This document shows, piece after piece, positions 46,218-56,075 of a stretch of 64,000 nucleotides of DNA. Within the stretch, counting starts at the first letter, position 1; each line of letters starts with the position of its first letter. The DNA comes from Flavobacteriaceae bacterium (GTDB taxonomy: Bacteria > Bacteroidota > Bacteroidia > Flavobacteriales > Flavobacteriaceae), in assembly GCA_028281065.1 (NCBI GenBank), contig JANQKN010000171.1, positions 26,618 through 90,617 of the forward strand. Direction: 5' to 3'. The notes below the pieces were generated by a model. That model saw only the letters and a list, made by a program, of their open reading frames with translations. It did no database searches and was not told the DNA's origin. The position numbers were made by a program, and so were the translations under genes.

Positions 46218-46754
46218 ATGAGTAGAGCAGCCATACGATATGCAAAAGCGGTTTTGCAACAAGCTCAGGAAACAAATACTATGGATAAGGTATTTGTAGA
46301 TATGCAGGATGTACAGGCAACACTAAATGGTAGCAAGGAATTAAGGACTTTACTAAAAAGCCCCGTAATAAAAACCGAAGACAAAAAAGCGGCTTTACTT
46401 GGCATTTTTGAAAAGCAGTCTGAAGATACCAAAGGATTGATCCGTGTATTGGCAGATAACGAGCGCACCAATATTTTGGGTGAGGTTGCAGATAGTTTTA
46501 TTAAGCTATACAACGACACCAAAGGTGTAAAAGTGGCTCATGTTACAACTGCAGTAGCCCTTTCTTCCGAAATGGAAGCTAAGGTCCTGGCCAAAGTAAA
46601 AGAAATGACAGGAAGCGATAATGTTTCCTTAGAAAATACCGTGGATGAATCAATCATTGGCGGATTTGTTCTCCGTGTGGACGATTTGCAGTACAATGCA
46701 AGTATCGCCAACCAATTGGGAACGTTAAAAAGAGAATTCAGTAAGTCAATTTAA
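46218..46754 (+). CDS. atpH: ATP synthase F1 subunit delta
   Basis: A 178-residue stator subunit linking the b stalk to the top of F1. It begins with SRAAIRYAKAVLQQA and ends with the family segment DESIIGGFVLRVDDLQYNAS. It lies between atpF and atpA. The 68-base gap to atpA holds a five-base-pair hairpin (46767-46780) and a second weak stem. Confidence 0.95.
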   Translation: MSRAAIRYAKAVLQQAQETNTMDKVFVDMQDVQATLNGSKELRTLLKSPVIKTEDKKAALLGIFEKQSEDTKGLIRVLADNERTNILGEVADSFIKLYNDTKGVKVAHVTTAVALSSEMEAKVLAKVKEMTGSDNVSLENTVDESIIGGFVLRVDDLQYNASIANQLGTLKREFSKSI

Positions 46755-46822
46755 ATTGAAATAAAATCGGCAAGCGCCGATACCTCCCCGAACAGAGTTA
46801 GGGGATTATAAACTAAAACAAA

Positions 46823-48397
46823 ATGGCAGAAGTTAAACCCGCTGAAGTTTCAGCAATCTTAAAGCAACAACTTACAGGTTTTGAAGCAAGTGCTTCATTG
46901 GACGAAGTAGGAACTGTACTTACCGTAGGAGATGGTATTGCACGTGTGTATGGACTTTCCAATGCCCAATATGGGGAATTGGTAGAGTTCGAAAACGGCT
47001 TGGAAGGGATCGTTTTGAACCTGGAAGAGGATAACGTAGGGGTCGTATTGTTAGGACCTTCCAAAGAGATTATGGAAGGAGCTACCGTAAAACGTACCCA
47101 ACGTATCGCATCTATCAATGTTGGAGAAGGTATTGTAGGACGTGTAGTGAACACTCTTGGAGAGCCAATCGATGGTAAAGGAGCTATCGAAGGGGAAACC
47201 TACGAAATGCCTTTGGAGCGTAAAGCACCTGGGGTAATCTACCGTCAACCTGTAAACGAACCATTGCAAACAGGGATTAAGTCCATCGACGCCATGATTC
47301 CAGTAGGAAGAGGACAGCGTGAGTTGGTAATTGGTGACCGTCAGACAGGTAAAACCACGGTTTGTATCGATACCATTTTGAACCAGAAAGAATTCTACGA
47401 TGCTGGAGAGCCTGTATACTGTATTTATGTAGCAGTGGGGCAAAAAGCTTCTACCGTAGCAAACATTGCCCGTATCTTGGAAGAAAAAGGTGCTTTGGCT
47501 TATACTACTATTGTAGCTGCTAACGCATCCGATCCTGCTCCTATGCAGGTATATGCTCCTTTCGCTGGAGCAGCTATCGGAGAGTACTTCCGTGATACAG
47601 GACGTCCTGCTTTGATCGTTTATGATGATCTATCCAAGCAAGCCGTTGCTTACCGTGAGGTATCCTTGTTGCTTCGTCGTCCTCCAGGACGTGAGGCATA
47701 CCCAGGGGATGTATTCTACCTTCACTCCCGTTTGTTGGAGCGTTCTGCTAAGGTAATTGCAGATGATGCTATTGCGGCTAACATGAACGACCTTCCAGAA
47801 TCTTTGAAAGGAAAAGTAAAAGGAGGAGGATCTTTAACAGCCCTTCCAATTATCGAAACACAAGCTGGAGATGTTTCTGCATATATCCCAACGAACGTAA
47901 TTTCCATTACCGATGGTCAGATCTTCTTGGAGTCCGATCTATTTAACTCTGGGGTTCGTCCTGCGATTAACGTAGGTATTTCTGTATCCCGTGTAGGAGG
48001 GTCTGCTCAGATTAAGTCTATGAAGAAAGTAGCAGGTACCTTGAAACTGGATCAAGCCCAGTTCCGTGAATTGGAAGCTTTCGCTAAGTTTGGTTCCGAT
48101 TTGGATGCTGCTACCATGAACGTTATCGAAAAAGGAAAGCGTAACGTGGAAATCTTGAAGCAAGCCCAGAACGATCCATTTACTGTAGAAGATCAGGTAG
48201 CGATCATTTATGCAGGTTCCAAGAACTTGTTACGTGACGTTCCTGTAGAAAAAGTAAAAGAATTCGAAAGAGACTATATAGAGCTATTGAATGCTAAGCA
48301 CAGAGAGACTTTGGACACTTTGAAAGCCGGTAAACTAACCGACGAAGTGATCGATACCCTTTCTGCTGTTGCAAAAGACCTTTCGTCTAGATACTAA
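46823..48397 (+). CDS. atpA: ATP synthase F1 subunit alpha
   Basis: A 524-residue regulatory nucleotide-binding subunit. The Walker A loop GDRQTGKT lies at residues 171-178, with [16 protein letters not shown] (Walker B region) and the SRLLERSAK segment further on. The gene looks codon-biased toward CGT and GGT arginine and glycine codons, consistent with high expression. Confidence 0.97.
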   Translation: MAEVKPAEVSAILKQQLTGFEASASLDEVGTVLTVGDGIARVYGLSNAQYGELVEFENGLEGIVLNLEEDNVGVVLLGPSKEIMEGATVKRTQRIASINVGEGIVGRVVNTLGEPIDGKGAIEGETYEMPLERKAPGVIYRQPVNEPLQTGIKSIDAMIPVGRGQRELVIGDRQTGKTTVCIDTILNQKEFYDAGEPVYCIYVAVGQKASTVANIARILEEKGALAYTTIVAANASDPAPMQVYAPFAGAAIGEYFRDTGRPALIVYDDLSKQAVAYREVSLLLRRPPGREAYPGDVFYLHSRLLERSAKVIADDAIAANMNDLPESLKGKVKGGGSLTALPIIETQAGDVSAYIPTNVISITDGQIFLESDLFNSGVRPAINVGISVSRVGGSAQIKSMKKVAGTLKLDQAQFRELEAFAKFGSDLDAATMNVIEKGKRNVEILKQAQNDPFTVEDQVAIIYAGSKNLLRDVPVEKVKEFERDYIELLNAKHRETLDTLKAGKLTDEVIDTLSAVAKDLSSRY

Positions 48398-48405
48398 AAT
48401 TAAAA

Positions 48406-48438
48406 ATCCCTTGACCCTTTTTGAAGGGTTAAGGGGAT
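48406..48438 (+). other. Hairpin between atpA and atpG
   Basis: A stem of about 14 pairs with one bulge runs from ATCCCTTGACCCTT to AAGGGTTAAGGGGAT around a TTTG loop. No T run follows. It lies 24 bases before the atpG ATG and may stabilise or process the message. Confidence 0.65.
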
Positions 48439-48462
48439 GTTTCAGCTAAAACTCATAAGAGT

Positions 48463-49335
48463 ATGGCAAACTTAAAAGAAATCCGTAACCGAATCTCCTC
48501 CGTAGGTTCAACCATGCAAATTACCAGTGCCATGAAAATGGTATCTGCTGCAAAACTGAAAAAAGCCCAGGACGCTATTACTGCCATGCGTCCCTATGCT
48601 GATACACTAACAGCTTTGCTTCAAAATTTGAGTGCTACCTTGGACGGGGACAGCGGAAGCAAATTTGCAGACCAACGCGAGGTAAACAAAGTCTTGGTGG
48701 TAGCCATTACCTCCAACCGTGGTTTGGCAGGAGCCTTTAACAGTAACATTGTAAAAGAGGCAAAGCGTTCCATTGAGGAGACCTATGCAGGAAAGCAAGT
48801 GGATTTTATAACCCTTGGTAAAAAAGGGAACGACATCTTGAGTAAATCCGAAACCATTGTTGAAAACAACAACGCTATTTTCGACGACCTTAACTTCGAT
48901 GCTACTGCAGCGATTGCTCAAAACCTAATGGATCTCTTTACGGATCAGTCGTATGACAAAATCGTTTTGGTTTACAACAAGTTTAAGAACGCAGCAACAC
49001 AGATCGTGATGCACGAACAGTTCTTGCCTATTGTTCCCACTGAAAAAGAAGCAACTGAAGACACTTCTTCCAATTCCGATTTTATCTTCGAACCGTCTAA
49101 AGAAAAGATCGTAGAGGAATTAATTCCTAAAAGTTTAAAAACCCAGTTGTTCAAAGCCCTTAGGGATAGTGTCGCGAGTGAGCACGGTGCCCGTATGACA
49201 GCCATGCACAAGGCAACCGATAACGCAAGTGAGCTAAAAGCTAACCTAACACTGGAATACAACAAAGCCCGTCAAGCTGCCATTACAGGAGAAATCTTGG
49301 AGATTGTTGGAGGAGCCGAAGCTTTGGCAGGTTAA
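48463..49335 (+). CDS. atpG: ATP synthase F1 subunit gamma
   Basis: Central shaft of the enzyme, 290 residues. It begins with the N-terminal helix segment IRNRISSVGSTMQITSAMKMV and ends with the C-terminal helix NKARQAAITGEILEIVGGAEAL, both conserved in gamma. It is the last gene of the cluster; beta and epsilon (atpD, atpC) are not in the window. Confidence 0.96.
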   Translation: MANLKEIRNRISSVGSTMQITSAMKMVSAAKLKKAQDAITAMRPYADTLTALLQNLSATLDGDSGSKFADQREVNKVLVVAITSNRGLAGAFNSNIVKEAKRSIEETYAGKQVDFITLGKKGNDILSKSETIVENNNAIFDDLNFDATAAIAQNLMDLFTDQSYDKIVLVYNKFKNAATQIVMHEQFLPIVPTEKEATEDTSSNSDFIFEPSKEKIVEELIPKSLKTQLFKALRDSVASEHGARMTAMHKATDNASELKANLTLEYNKARQAAITGEILEIVGGAEALAG

Positions 49336-49377
49336 ATTTTGCTTAAAATACCGTGAATTGTTCACGTATCTTTATAG

Positions 49378-49405
49378 AAGCCTTCCGTTAACGGAAGGCT
49401 TTTTT
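49378..49405 (+). terminator. Intrinsic terminator of the atp operon
   Basis: A perfect palindrome AAGCCTTCCGTTAACGGAAGGCTT is followed by a T run. A smaller stem CGTGAA/TTCACG lies just before it (49352-49366). Confidence 0.92.
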
Positions 49406-49441
49406 GTACCTTTATGGCAAGGCTTTTGAAAGACCTTTTAT

Positions 49442-49957
49442 ATGAACTATTTGAAAAACATCATTGTACTTTTGGGGTTTACTGCCTGCTTGGTCAGTTT
49501 TTCCAATTGCGCTGGCGGGAAGGACTCTATGTATTCCCTGGAACAGCAACCCCCATTTAAAATCACAGCAGCGTATTTTCAAAAATGGGTGGCAGGGGTT
49601 CAAAACGGAGGCTCTGGGGTTAATGTATACCTAAAAATTGAAGGTGTTTCCGAGGAAATAGAAATTCGGGACGTATACTTTAGAAATAAAGTGACCAAAG
49701 TTGTTTCCAAGCCAGGACAGCCCGATTATTTTATCGCCTATTTCAAATCCCAAACCAATAGGGATATTGTTATGGATTCCGATCCAAAGAAAGAAGCCCA
49801 AAACACCATAAGCGGTGATTTCCCTTTCGATCTCAAGGAGAATGAAGCTGTAATAAGTTACTTTCAGAAAGACACAGAAAAGTATTTTAAAATTTCGGAC
49901 ATACAAGAAAAACCCATGATTGCCTATCCCAGCGGCAATCCCAATGGAATAGAATGA
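49442..49957 (+). CDS. Hypothetical lipoprotein
   Basis: A 171-residue protein with a lipobox FSNC near residue 23 and a predicted beta-rich exported domain. I recognise no family. It follows the atp terminator and precedes dut by four bases. A TACCTTTA site at 49407-49414 is a possible promoter. Confidence 0.75.
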   Translation: MNYLKNIIVLLGFTACLVSFSNCAGGKDSMYSLEQQPPFKITAAYFQKWVAGVQNGGSGVNVYLKIEGVSEEIEIRDVYFRNKVTKVVSKPGQPDYFIAYFKSQTNRDIVMDSDPKKEAQNTISGDFPFDLKENEAVISYFQKDTEKYFKISDIQEKPMIAYPSGNPNGIE

Positions 49958-49961
49958 TTTT

Positions 49962-50396
49962 ATGATTATAAAACTGATCAACAAATCCAACCACCCTGCT
50001 CCTCACTATGAAACAGGATCTTCGGCTGGGATGGATCTTCGAGCGAACATAGATACCCCCATAACATTAAAACCCCTAGAACGAGCGATCGTAAAGACAG
50101 GACTTTTTATAGAACTCCCTGTAGGATACGAAGCCCAAGTACGTCCACGTAGTGGTTTGGCGGCTAAAAAGGGGATTACCGTATTAAATGCACCCGGCAC
50201 TGTAGATGCAGATTATAGGGGCGAAATAGGAGTCATCCTAGTCAATCTATCCAACGAAGATTTTACCGTAGAGGACGGAGAGCGCATTGCCCAATTGGTC
50301 ATTGCGAAACACGAACGCGCCGAATGGCAACTAGTAGAAGAGTTATCGGAGACCGATCGTGGAGCCGGAGGATTTGGGAGTACAGGAACTAAGTAA
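49962..50396 (+). CDS. dut: Deoxyuridine 5'-triphosphate nucleotidohydrolase
   Basis: Hydrolyses dUTP to dUMP, protecting DNA from uracil. The 144-residue trimeric dUTPase shows all five motifs: [38 protein letters not shown] and the C-terminal [10 protein letters not shown]. It lies in a same-strand run with envelope genes, an arrangement frequent in Bacteroidota. Confidence 0.97.
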   Translation: MIIKLINKSNHPAPHYETGSSAGMDLRANIDTPITLKPLERAIVKTGLFIELPVGYEAQVRPRSGLAAKKGITVLNAPGTVDADYRGEIGVILVNLSNEDFTVEDGERIAQLVIAKHERAEWQLVEELSETDRGAGGFGSTGTK

Positions 50397-50408
50397 ACCA
50401 ATAAAAAT

Positions 50409-51563
50409 ATGAAAGTAGCTAACACCCTTTTTGCCCTTCTTTTTTCATTTGTAGCATTTTCTCAGGACAAACAAGACCCGTTAGCAGTAGCAGGCGAGGT
50501 TACTTGCGAATGTTTTTCGAAAGTCTCTGAGGAAGGAGAAGAGACAGTTGAGCAACAATTAAAAGACTGTTTATCGGCTGGTGCCTTGGCATATCAACTT
50601 GCTGGAATATCGAATGCAGTAGAATCCGAAAAAGACACAACGGAAACCGAAGAAGGAGAAACCATAATCACCTCCTTGGATTCGGAAACTTTTATCAATT
50701 ACTTGAGCGAAAATTGTGATAATTACCCCTATGAAACTGCAGGTCCTAATGATGAGCTCCTAAAGGAAGTTTCTGAAGTTTCTTGCGAGTGTATCGCTCA
50801 AATAAGCACAGCACTTCCTTTGCAAGAAAAGAACAATAGGATTCAGCAATGTATTACCGAAGCCATTGCCAATAAAACAGTGTCAGGTAAATTAGAATTT
50901 ACCGTGGAAGGCTTGAGGAGTTTTTTTGAAGAGGTTCAGAAGGATCTTGTAGAGAATTGTGATGCGGTAAGGATTGTAACATTTGCATCGGATGAAGAAA
51001 AGCTCAATTCATACTCATACAATGAAGAAGCTATAGACAACTACACAAAAGGGCAAAAAGCTTATAAGGAAGGCAAACTGAAAGAAGCGGTTAGATATTA
51101 TAAAAAGGCTGTTTCTATAGATAAAGAGTTTGTATTTGCATGGGATAACCTAGGAAGGACTTACAGGGAGTTGAATAAGTTCGATGAAGCCATTGCGGCG
51201 TATGAATCATCTTTAATGATAGATCCGTTAAATCGTACGGCACTTATGAATATTGCTGTGGCATACAATTATAAGAAAGACCTTGACAATGCCATGAAAT
51301 ATTACGAAATATTGAAAAAGCATTACCCTGAGGATCCTGAAAGCCCTTATGGTTTAGCACTTATCTATTGGCAAAAAGGAGATTTAAATGCATCATTAAC
51401 AAATGCCATACAGGCCTTCAAATTATACGATATTTCGAAATCACCCTATAAAGCAGATGCTGAGAAAGTGATTAACTATTTGTATGGTGATTTTAAGAAG
51501 AATAATAAAGAAGAGGATTTTAAGAAGATTTGTAAAGAAAACAATGTCAATCTAGGATTTTAA
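50409..51563 (+). CDS. Secreted TPR protein with a duplicated four-cysteine module
   Basis: A 384-residue exported protein with a signal peptide of about 18 residues. Residues 26-190 contain two similar halves, each with a C-E-C motif followed by two more cysteines (C33, C35, C54, C103 and C126, C128, C148, C184). Residues about 205-330 are TPR repeats. The cysteine pattern could bind metal or form disulfides in the periplasm. One base separates it from the following nucleotidyltransferase gene. Confidence 0.8.
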   Translation: MKVANTLFALLFSFVAFSQDKQDPLAVAGEVTCECFSKVSEEGEETVEQQLKDCLSAGALAYQLAGISNAVESEKDTTETEEGETIITSLDSETFINYLSENCDNYPYETAGPNDELLKEVSEVSCECIAQISTALPLQEKNNRIQQCITEAIANKTVSGKLEFTVEGLRSFFEEVQKDLVENCDAVRIVTFASDEEKLNSYSYNEEAIDNYTKGQKAYKEGKLKEAVRYYKKAVSIDKEFVFAWDNLGRTYRELNKFDEAIAAYESSLMIDPLNRTALMNIAVAYNYKKDLDNAMKYYEILKKHYPEDPESPYGLALIYWQKGDLNASLTNAIQAFKLYDISKSPYKADAEKVINYLYGDFKKNNKEEDFKKICKENNVNLGF

Positions 51564-51564
51564 C

Positions 51565-52581
51565 ATGAAAATAATTGTCCCCATGGCAGGTCGAGGTAGT
51601 CGCCTAAGACCCCATACCTTAACCGTACCTAAACCCCTAATACCTGTAGCTGGTAAGCCTATTGTACATCGTTTGGTAAGCGATATTGCAAAAGTGCTTA
51701 ACCAACCCATAGAAGAAATTGCCTTTATTTTAGGTGATCCTGCTTGGTTTGGCGATGATGTGGTAGAAAGTTTACAGGACCTAGCCAAAGGGCTAGGAGC
51801 AAAAGCTTCTATATACAGGCAACTAAACCCCAAAGGAACGGGTCATGCCATTATGTGTGCAGAAGCTTCGTTAAGTGGCCCCGCAGTAATTGCCTATGCA
51901 GATACATTGATTAGAGCCGATTTCGACTTGGATCAGGAAGCCGATAGTGTTATCTGGACCAAAAAAGTGGATAATCCAGAAGCCTATGGAGTTGTAAACC
52001 TTAACGATCGGGATGAGATCATAGAGTTGGTAGAAAAACCTTCGGAGTTTGTGAGCGATCAGGCCGTAATAGGGATTTATTACTTCAAGGATGTTGGGGT
52101 ACTAAAAGAAGAGCTTCAATATGTTTTGGATAACAATATCATTCATGGTGGCGAATATCAAATCAATGACGGAATCAAAAGAATGATGGCCGATGGAAAG
52201 ATATTTAAAACAGGAACCGTCGATGAATGGATGGACTGTGGGAATAAAGAAGTAACTGTAGAAACAAACGCAAAAATGCTGGGCTTTTTGGCAGAAGGAA
52301 ACGAACCTTTACTATCCAATACTCTTCAAAATGAGAACGCAACCATCGTGGAACCTTGCTTTATTGCGGATGATGTTATTTTAAAAAACTGTAGCATTGG
52401 CCCTTATGTTTCTATAGGTAAAGGCACAATAATTGAGGACAGTACCGTTAAAAATAGTATAATACAGTCACAAACAGTGATTAAAAACGCTACTTTAGAC
52501 AATGCTATGATTGGTAACCATGCCCATTTCGATGGACAATTTACCAATGTAAGTATTGGGGATTATTCTCAGTTAAAGTAG
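51565..52581 (+). CDS. Sugar-phosphate nucleotidyltransferase with left-handed beta-helix tail
   Basis: A 338-residue protein beginning with IIVPMAGRGSRLRPHTLTVPKPLIPVAGKP-type sequence, the nucleotidyltransferase signature, followed by NPKGTGHAIMCAEA and GGEYQINDGIKRM. The C-terminus has hexapeptide-like repeats. It resembles glucose-1-phosphate thymidylyl-/uridylyltransferases but the sugar and nucleotide cannot be decided. It is distinct from the rfbA enzyme at 11453. Confidence 0.88.
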   Translation: MKIIVPMAGRGSRLRPHTLTVPKPLIPVAGKPIVHRLVSDIAKVLNQPIEEIAFILGDPAWFGDDVVESLQDLAKGLGAKASIYRQLNPKGTGHAIMCAEASLSGPAVIAYADTLIRADFDLDQEADSVIWTKKVDNPEAYGVVNLNDRDEIIELVEKPSEFVSDQAVIGIYYFKDVGVLKEELQYVLDNNIIHGGEYQINDGIKRMMADGKIFKTGTVDEWMDCGNKEVTVETNAKMLGFLAEGNEPLLSNTLQNENATIVEPCFIADDVILKNCSIGPYVSIGKGTIIEDSTVKNSIIQSQTVIKNATLDNAMIGNHAHFDGQFTNVSIGDYSQLK

Positions 52582-52605
52582 TACGCATTCGACCAGACAT
52601 CTAAA

Positions 52606-53976
52606 TTGAAATATAAGCCTACATACCTGCTTTTTATCCTTGGACTTCTTGTTTCAACCTTGTCCTTTGCCCAAAAATCCGAATTGGAGGAACCCACCGA
52701 CGATTTGGGCGATGTTAGCGATTCATTTCAGGAAAACTTTTTCGAAGCCCTAAAACAAAAGGCGATAGAAAACTACGAGTTGGCTTTAGATGCCCTTAGA
52801 AGGGCAGAAAGGGCTGCCAAGGACAACGAAACCAGTAAGGCTGTGGTGTATTTTGAAATGGGTAAGAACCAAAAGCACCTAAAAAGGTTCGATGATGCCG
52901 AAGAGAATTTCAAAAAAGTACTGGAATCCCAAGGCGAACGCATGGATGTCATGGAAGCTCTTTACGATCTCTATTATCTAAGGCGCGATTACAATGCCGC
53001 TATTCCTTTGGTAAAAAAGCTGATTTTAAAGGACGAAGACTATAAAGAAGACTTAGCCAATTTATACCACCGCACTAGGCAGTATGATGCCGCTTTGGAA
53101 CTCCTGGATGAATTAGACGAATCTTGGGGAGAGACCACGTACCGAAATGCTCTTAGAAGGCAGATATACAAGGTAACGGGTAACAGTGAAGGAGCGATTA
53201 AAGATCTGGAAAGTAAAATAGACAAAAACCCAAAAAAGGAACAGGATTACCTCAACCTTATTTATCTATATAGCGAACAAGGTGAAGATGCAAAAGCTTT
53301 TGAAACCGCAAAAGAGCTTTTAAAAAACCAACCCAATTCGCAAATGGTTCATTTGGCACTATACAAGTTCTATCTTGAAGAAGGAAATACCCAAGAAGCC
53401 ATGAAGTCCATGAACATTGTATTTGGTGCTAGTAAAATAAAACAGGAAAGCAAGTACAAGGTGCTTGGGGATTTTTTGAATTTTGTAGCTGAAAATCCCA
53501 GCCATGAAGCAGACTTGGATCGCGTTATTGCGCAGTTTTCTTCCGAGGGTAGTGGAGAAGTATATGAACAGTTGGGGGATTATTATGTTTCCAAAGGAGA
53601 CAAAGAAGCGGCCCTTCGTTTTTATGAAAAAGGGGCTCAGCTGGATGAAGACAACTTTAGCCTGATTAAAAACACCATATTGCTACAGATTGATGTTCAG
53701 AAATACGACATGGCAAAACAGTTAAGCGAGGATGCTTTGGCAACGTTCCCAGCACAACCGCTATTGTATCTCTTAAACGGAGTAGCCAATAATGAATTGA
53801 AGCAACACGAGGCGGCTATTGAAAGCCTTGAAACAGGCGTAGACTTCCTGTTGGACGACCCTAAAATGGAAAGGGATTTTTACGAACAATTGCATATTGC
53901 ATATTCCCAGTCGGGAGACACCAAAAAAGCAGCCGAATACAAAAAGAAAGCAGCCGATATAAACCTCCCCAATTAA
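52606..53976 (+). CDS. Secreted TPR repeat protein
   Basis: A 456-residue exported protein with an N-terminal signal peptide ending in LSFAQ and tetratricopeptide repeats over most of its length. It starts at TTG 52606. TPR proteins of this kind usually act as scaffolds. Its stop overlaps the start of the DUF4292 gene by one base, so the two are probably translated together. Confidence 0.85.
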   Translation: MKYKPTYLLFILGLLVSTLSFAQKSELEEPTDDLGDVSDSFQENFFEALKQKAIENYELALDALRRAERAAKDNETSKAVVYFEMGKNQKHLKRFDDAEENFKKVLESQGERMDVMEALYDLYYLRRDYNAAIPLVKKLILKDEDYKEDLANLYHRTRQYDAALELLDELDESWGETTYRNALRRQIYKVTGNSEGAIKDLESKIDKNPKKEQDYLNLIYLYSEQGEDAKAFETAKELLKNQPNSQMVHLALYKFYLEEGNTQEAMKSMNIVFGASKIKQESKYKVLGDFLNFVAENPSHEADLDRVIAQFSSEGSGEVYEQLGDYYVSKGDKEAALRFYEKGAQLDEDNFSLIKNTILLQIDVQKYDMAKQLSEDALATFPAQPLLYLLNGVANNELKQHEAAIESLETGVDFLLDDPKMERDFYEQLHIAYSQSGDTKKAAEYKKKAADINLPN

Positions 53977-54758
53977 TGATGATGAAAAGAATCATTTACA
54001 TGATGATCCTTATCGGCACATTGTTTTCCTGCAAAGGAACCAAGCCTATAGTAGGATCTGTACAACCCGATGCTGCATTGGCAGTACGGGGAATTATTGC
54101 TGCCCATAAAGCATCCAGCCCTAACTTTACAACCTTGGCTTCCCGAGTTAAGGTCGCCTACGACGACGGAAAGAAAAGCCAGAGTATTACCGTGAGCCTC
54201 CGTATGGAAAAGGATCAGAAAATATGGATAAAAGCTTCCATATTAGGAATTACCCTTGCCAAAGTACTCATTACCCCAGAAAGTGTGAGCTATTATGAGA
54301 CGTTAAACAATACCTATTTCGATGGCGATTTTGCTTTGTTGAGCGAATGGTTGGGTACACCACTGGATTTCGAAAAAACCCAAGCCATTTTATTGGGCCA
54401 GTCCATTTTTGAGCTGGACAACCGTTACCGATCGTCCATTGCCGAGAACAGCTATCAGTTAGAACCCAGAAGACAACCCATCAATTTTATACACTCTTTA
54501 CTATTACGCCCAGAAAATTTTAAGGTACGATCCAGTGAATTGGTGCAGCCTTACGATGGAAGACAATTATTTTTATCCTACGGCGAATACCAAGAGATGG
54601 AAGGCAGCCAATACCCTTCGCAAATAGGGATCCGTGCCTTGGAAGGAGATAGCGAAACCACTATCGATGTGGAATTTAAAAAGATAGATCTCAATGTTTC
54701 CGTAAAATTTCCGTTTACTATTCCAGATGGATACGAAGAAATAGAACTCGGTAAATGA
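53976..54758 (+). CDS. DUF4292 family lipoprotein
   Basis: A 260-residue lipoprotein with lipobox LFSC near residue 19. The rest is a beta-rich exported domain in which the SLRMEKDQKIWIKASILGI segment and the KIDLNVSVKFPF segment match DUF4292, a family with LolB/LppX-like fold thought to handle lipids or lipoproteins. It overlaps the TPR gene upstream and the EnvC-like gene downstream. Confidence 0.85.
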   Translation: MMMKRIIYMMILIGTLFSCKGTKPIVGSVQPDAALAVRGIIAAHKASSPNFTTLASRVKVAYDDGKKSQSITVSLRMEKDQKIWIKASILGITLAKVLITPESVSYYETLNNTYFDGDFALLSEWLGTPLDFEKTQAILLGQSIFELDNRYRSSIAENSYQLEPRRQPINFIHSLLLRPENFKVRSSELVQPYDGRQLFLSYGEYQEMEGSQYPSQIGIRALEGDSETTIDVEFKKIDLNVSVKFPFTIPDGYEEIELGK

Positions 54759-55984
54759 AAAAAAGAATTTCCTACATACTGTTATTGCTCTGCTTTTTAG
54801 TAGCAGTTCCTGTTTCGGCTCAGTCCAAAAAGCAAAAGGAACTGGAAGAAAAAAGACAATTGCTGTTGCAAGAGATCGAAAAGATAAACGCCCTGTTGTT
54901 TAAAACCCGGGGTGAAAAAAAGACCATTTTGGCCGAGGTCGAAGACTTGGATCAACGAATCTCTACCCGTAGGAACCTTATTAGGATTACCAACCAGCAG
55001 GCAAATTTATTAACGCGCGAAATCAATGAAAACCTAGCGACCATTGATCAGTTACGGAATGAACTGGCTACTTTAAAGGAAGACTACGCTTCTATGATCA
55101 ACAAATCGTACAAAAGCAAGTCCCAACAGAGCCGATTGATGTTTTTATTGTCTTCAGAAAACTTCCTTCAAGCCTACAAGCGAGCCCAGTATATGAAACA
55201 ATATACCCGCCATCGTAAGCAACAGGGGGAAAGTATTAAGGCTAAAACGGTTGAGTTAAAAGAGCTTAATACCAGCCTCATTCAGCAGAAAAAAGACAAG
55301 GAACAATTATTGGCAGAGAATAGGGAAGCCAAAAAGAAACTGGACGAGGAAAAGAAAAACCAAGAAGCCCTTATTGCGTCCCTTAAAAAAGACGAAGGGA
55401 AGTTTGCCAAGCAAATCCGAAATAAGCAGAGAGAAGCTGATAGAATCAATAAAGAAATAGATCGATTGATCCGCGAAGCCATTGCAGCTTCCAACAAATC
55501 CTCTGGAAAAACCGTTACAAAGAAATCATCCTCAACTTTTGCACTTACTCCAGAAGCAAAAGCCCTAGCAGCCGACTTTAAAAGCAACAAAGGGAAGCTT
55601 GTTTGGCCTGTGGAGAAAGGAAGGGTTCTTAATGCCTATGGAACTCGGCAACACCCTCAATTTCCCAATGTAAAGCAGACGTTTAACGGGGTAGAGATCA
55701 TCACCGAATCCAATGCTGTAGCGCGTGCCGTATTTAAAGGAGAAGTGATGCAGGTTCAACAACTAAAAGGAGCCAATAAGGCGGTTTATATTCGCCATGG
55801 GGACTATATCACCATTTATAACAACTTGGCTACCGTTTCGGTTAAAAAAGGCGATAGGGTGAATGCTAAGGACCGTATTGGGACTGTTTTTACGCATCCT
55901 ACTACCGGGAGGGCCATTTTAAAGTTCTTCGTGTATCAAAACACCAAAAAAATGAATCCTGCCGATTGGGTGTATCGAATGTAA
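54755..55984 (+). CDS. EnvC-like murein hydrolase activator, probably inactive M23 domain
   Basis: A 409-residue exported protein. After a signal peptide (VPVSAQ) come about 230 residues of coiled coil, then a LytM domain near the C-terminus. The zinc ligands of active M23 enzymes are lost: the H-x3-D site reads F310-N-G-V-E314 and the HLH site reads ILKFF. It therefore probably activates an amidase rather than cutting peptidoglycan itself, as EnvC does in other bacteria. It overlaps the DUF4292 gene by four bases and closes the run that begins near 49442. Confidence 0.88.
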   Translation: MKKRISYILLLLCFLVAVPVSAQSKKQKELEEKRQLLLQEIEKINALLFKTRGEKKTILAEVEDLDQRISTRRNLIRITNQQANLLTREINENLATIDQLRNELATLKEDYASMINKSYKSKSQQSRLMFLLSSENFLQAYKRAQYMKQYTRHRKQQGESIKAKTVELKELNTSLIQQKKDKEQLLAENREAKKKLDEEKKNQEALIASLKKDEGKFAKQIRNKQREADRINKEIDRLIREAIAASNKSSGKTVTKKSSSTFALTPEAKALAADFKSNKGKLVWPVEKGRVLNAYGTRQHPQFPNVKQTFNGVEIITESNAVARAVFKGEVMQVQQLKGANKAVYIRHGDYITIYNNLATVSVKKGDRVNAKDRIGTVFTHPTTGRAILKFFVYQNTKKMNPADWVYRM

Positions 55985-56009
55985 GCCCAAAGGAAATTCA
56001 GATTTTCTA

Positions 56010-56063
56010 ATTACCTTACCACTAAATTAGTTAGGCAGGAGAAACTCCATCTAACTAGGTAAT
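56010..56063. repeat. Compound inverted repeat upstream of the hybrid regulator
   Basis: Arms ATTACC/GGTAAT, TAGTTAG/CTAACTA and GGAG/CTCC (loop AAA) nest within 54 bases, with a 12-base bulge on the left side. It ends 12 bases before the ATG at 56076. It is not followed by a T run, so an operator or leader structure is more likely than a terminator. Confidence 0.6.
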
Positions 56064-56075
56064 CCGGCTCTATTC

